From: Paroedura picta
Lineage: Eukaryota; Chordata; Lepidosauria; Squamata; Gekkonidae
Reading direction: 5' to 3'
DNA: 64,000 nt
Assembly (NCBI RefSeq): GCF_049243985.1
Contig: NC_135386.1
Coordinates: 4,858,501 to 4,922,500 of the forward strand
Positions 63,480-64,000 of this stretch are shown here, piece after piece. Every line of letters begins with the position of its first letter. The first letter of the stretch is position 1. The notes beneath the pieces were generated by a model. It saw only the letters and a program-made list of their open reading frames with translations, did not search any database and was not told where the DNA came from. Made by a program: the position numbers and the translations under genes.

Positions 63480-64000
63480 AGCACTTTTCTTATGATAAAA
63501 AGCTCAAGTGTTTGGGATTTTTCAGTTAAAGAAAGAGATGACAGGCTGGAGGTTTATAAAATTAAGCATGGGTTAGAGAGAGTTGGCAAAGAAAAAATTG
63601 TTCTCCCTCTTCCCAAATACTAGAACTCAAGAGCACCCAATGAACGATGGGCAGTAGGTTCAGCTTGGCCAAAAGGAAATACTACTTTACACAGAGAGTG
63701 ATGAAAATGTGGAATTCACTGCCAGAGGATGTAATGATGGCCACTGGCATGAACAGCTTGAAAGGGGGATTAGATAGATTCATGGGGGGGGGGGATAAGT
63801 CTGTCAGTGGCTACTAGCCCTGGTGACTGTGGGGAACCTCCACATTCAAAGGCACTAAGCCTTTGAATCCCAGAGCCAGGAGGCAGCATCACAAGAAGTC
63901 TGTTGTTTGGCCCTCCAGAGAAACTGGTTGGCCACTGTGTGAAGCAGGATGCTGGACTCGGTGGACCATTGGTCTGATCCACCAGGGCTCTCCTGATGGT
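63480..64000 (+). mobile_element. CR1-like LINE 3' end running off the right edge
   Basis: Decayed C-terminal coding (MKMWNSLPEDVMMATGMNSL, then KGGLDRFMGG) is followed by GTGGCTACTAGCCCTGGTGA and a 3' end with TTGGTCTGATCCACCAGGGC. Confidence 0.8.

Overview
This window is vertebrate nuclear DNA, almost certainly from a squamate reptile (lizard or snake). The evidence is large intron-containing genes with consensus splice sites, CpG-island promoters, and a repeat landscape of Sauria-SINE copies (a squamate family), several other tRNA- and 5S-rRNA-derived SINEs, CR1 and L2-like LINE 3' ends, and hAT-type DNA transposon remnants. No species can be named. No retroviral, LTR or Polinton-like element was recognised.

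Two host genes stand head to head. On the minus strand, positions 432-31518 carry 13 coding exons of ARIH1, the RBR E3 ubiquitin ligase ariadne-1. The last coding exon (about 27 C-terminal residues) should lie left of position 1. On the plus strand, positions 34623-47543 carry all 14 coding exons of HEXA, the lysosomal beta-hexosaminidase alpha subunit. They form an uninterrupted 521-codon reading frame plus stop. Most HEXA exon lengths equal those of the human gene as I recall it. The two start codons are only 3.1 kb apart. As I recall the human map, TMEM202 lies between these genes; nothing like it is seen here.

Layout. 1-31.5 kb: ARIH1, with a 10 kb intron 1 and many SINE, CR1 and hAT copies. 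31.0-32.3 kb: ARIH1 CpG island, with a CRE, an NRF1-like site and a cluster of YY1-like sites all in ARIH1-sense orientation. 32.3-34.5 kb: intergenic SINEs and a near-perfect foldback hAT MITE. 34.5-34.9 kb: HEXA promoter and exon 1, with a MiT/TFE M-box. 34.9-47.7 kb: HEXA exons and repeat-rich introns, three of whose 3' splice sites abut transposable elements. 47.7-64 kb: intergenic sequence with minisatellites, microsatellites, SINEs, CR1 tails and a few non-repetitive stretches that could be conserved regulatory DNA. No further coding gene was recognised there.

The genes do not form one pathway: ARIH1 primes ubiquitin on neddylated cullin-RING complexes, while HEXA degrades GM2 ganglioside in lysosomes. 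The points most worth a second look are: a charge reversal at the HEXA residue that in human binds anionic substrates; the YY1-like cluster; a perfect 41-bp inverted repeat in ARIH1 intron 1; tandem amplification of CR1 tails at three loci, with units differing by one octamer between two of them; and hAT MITE target duplications that all carry a central TA.
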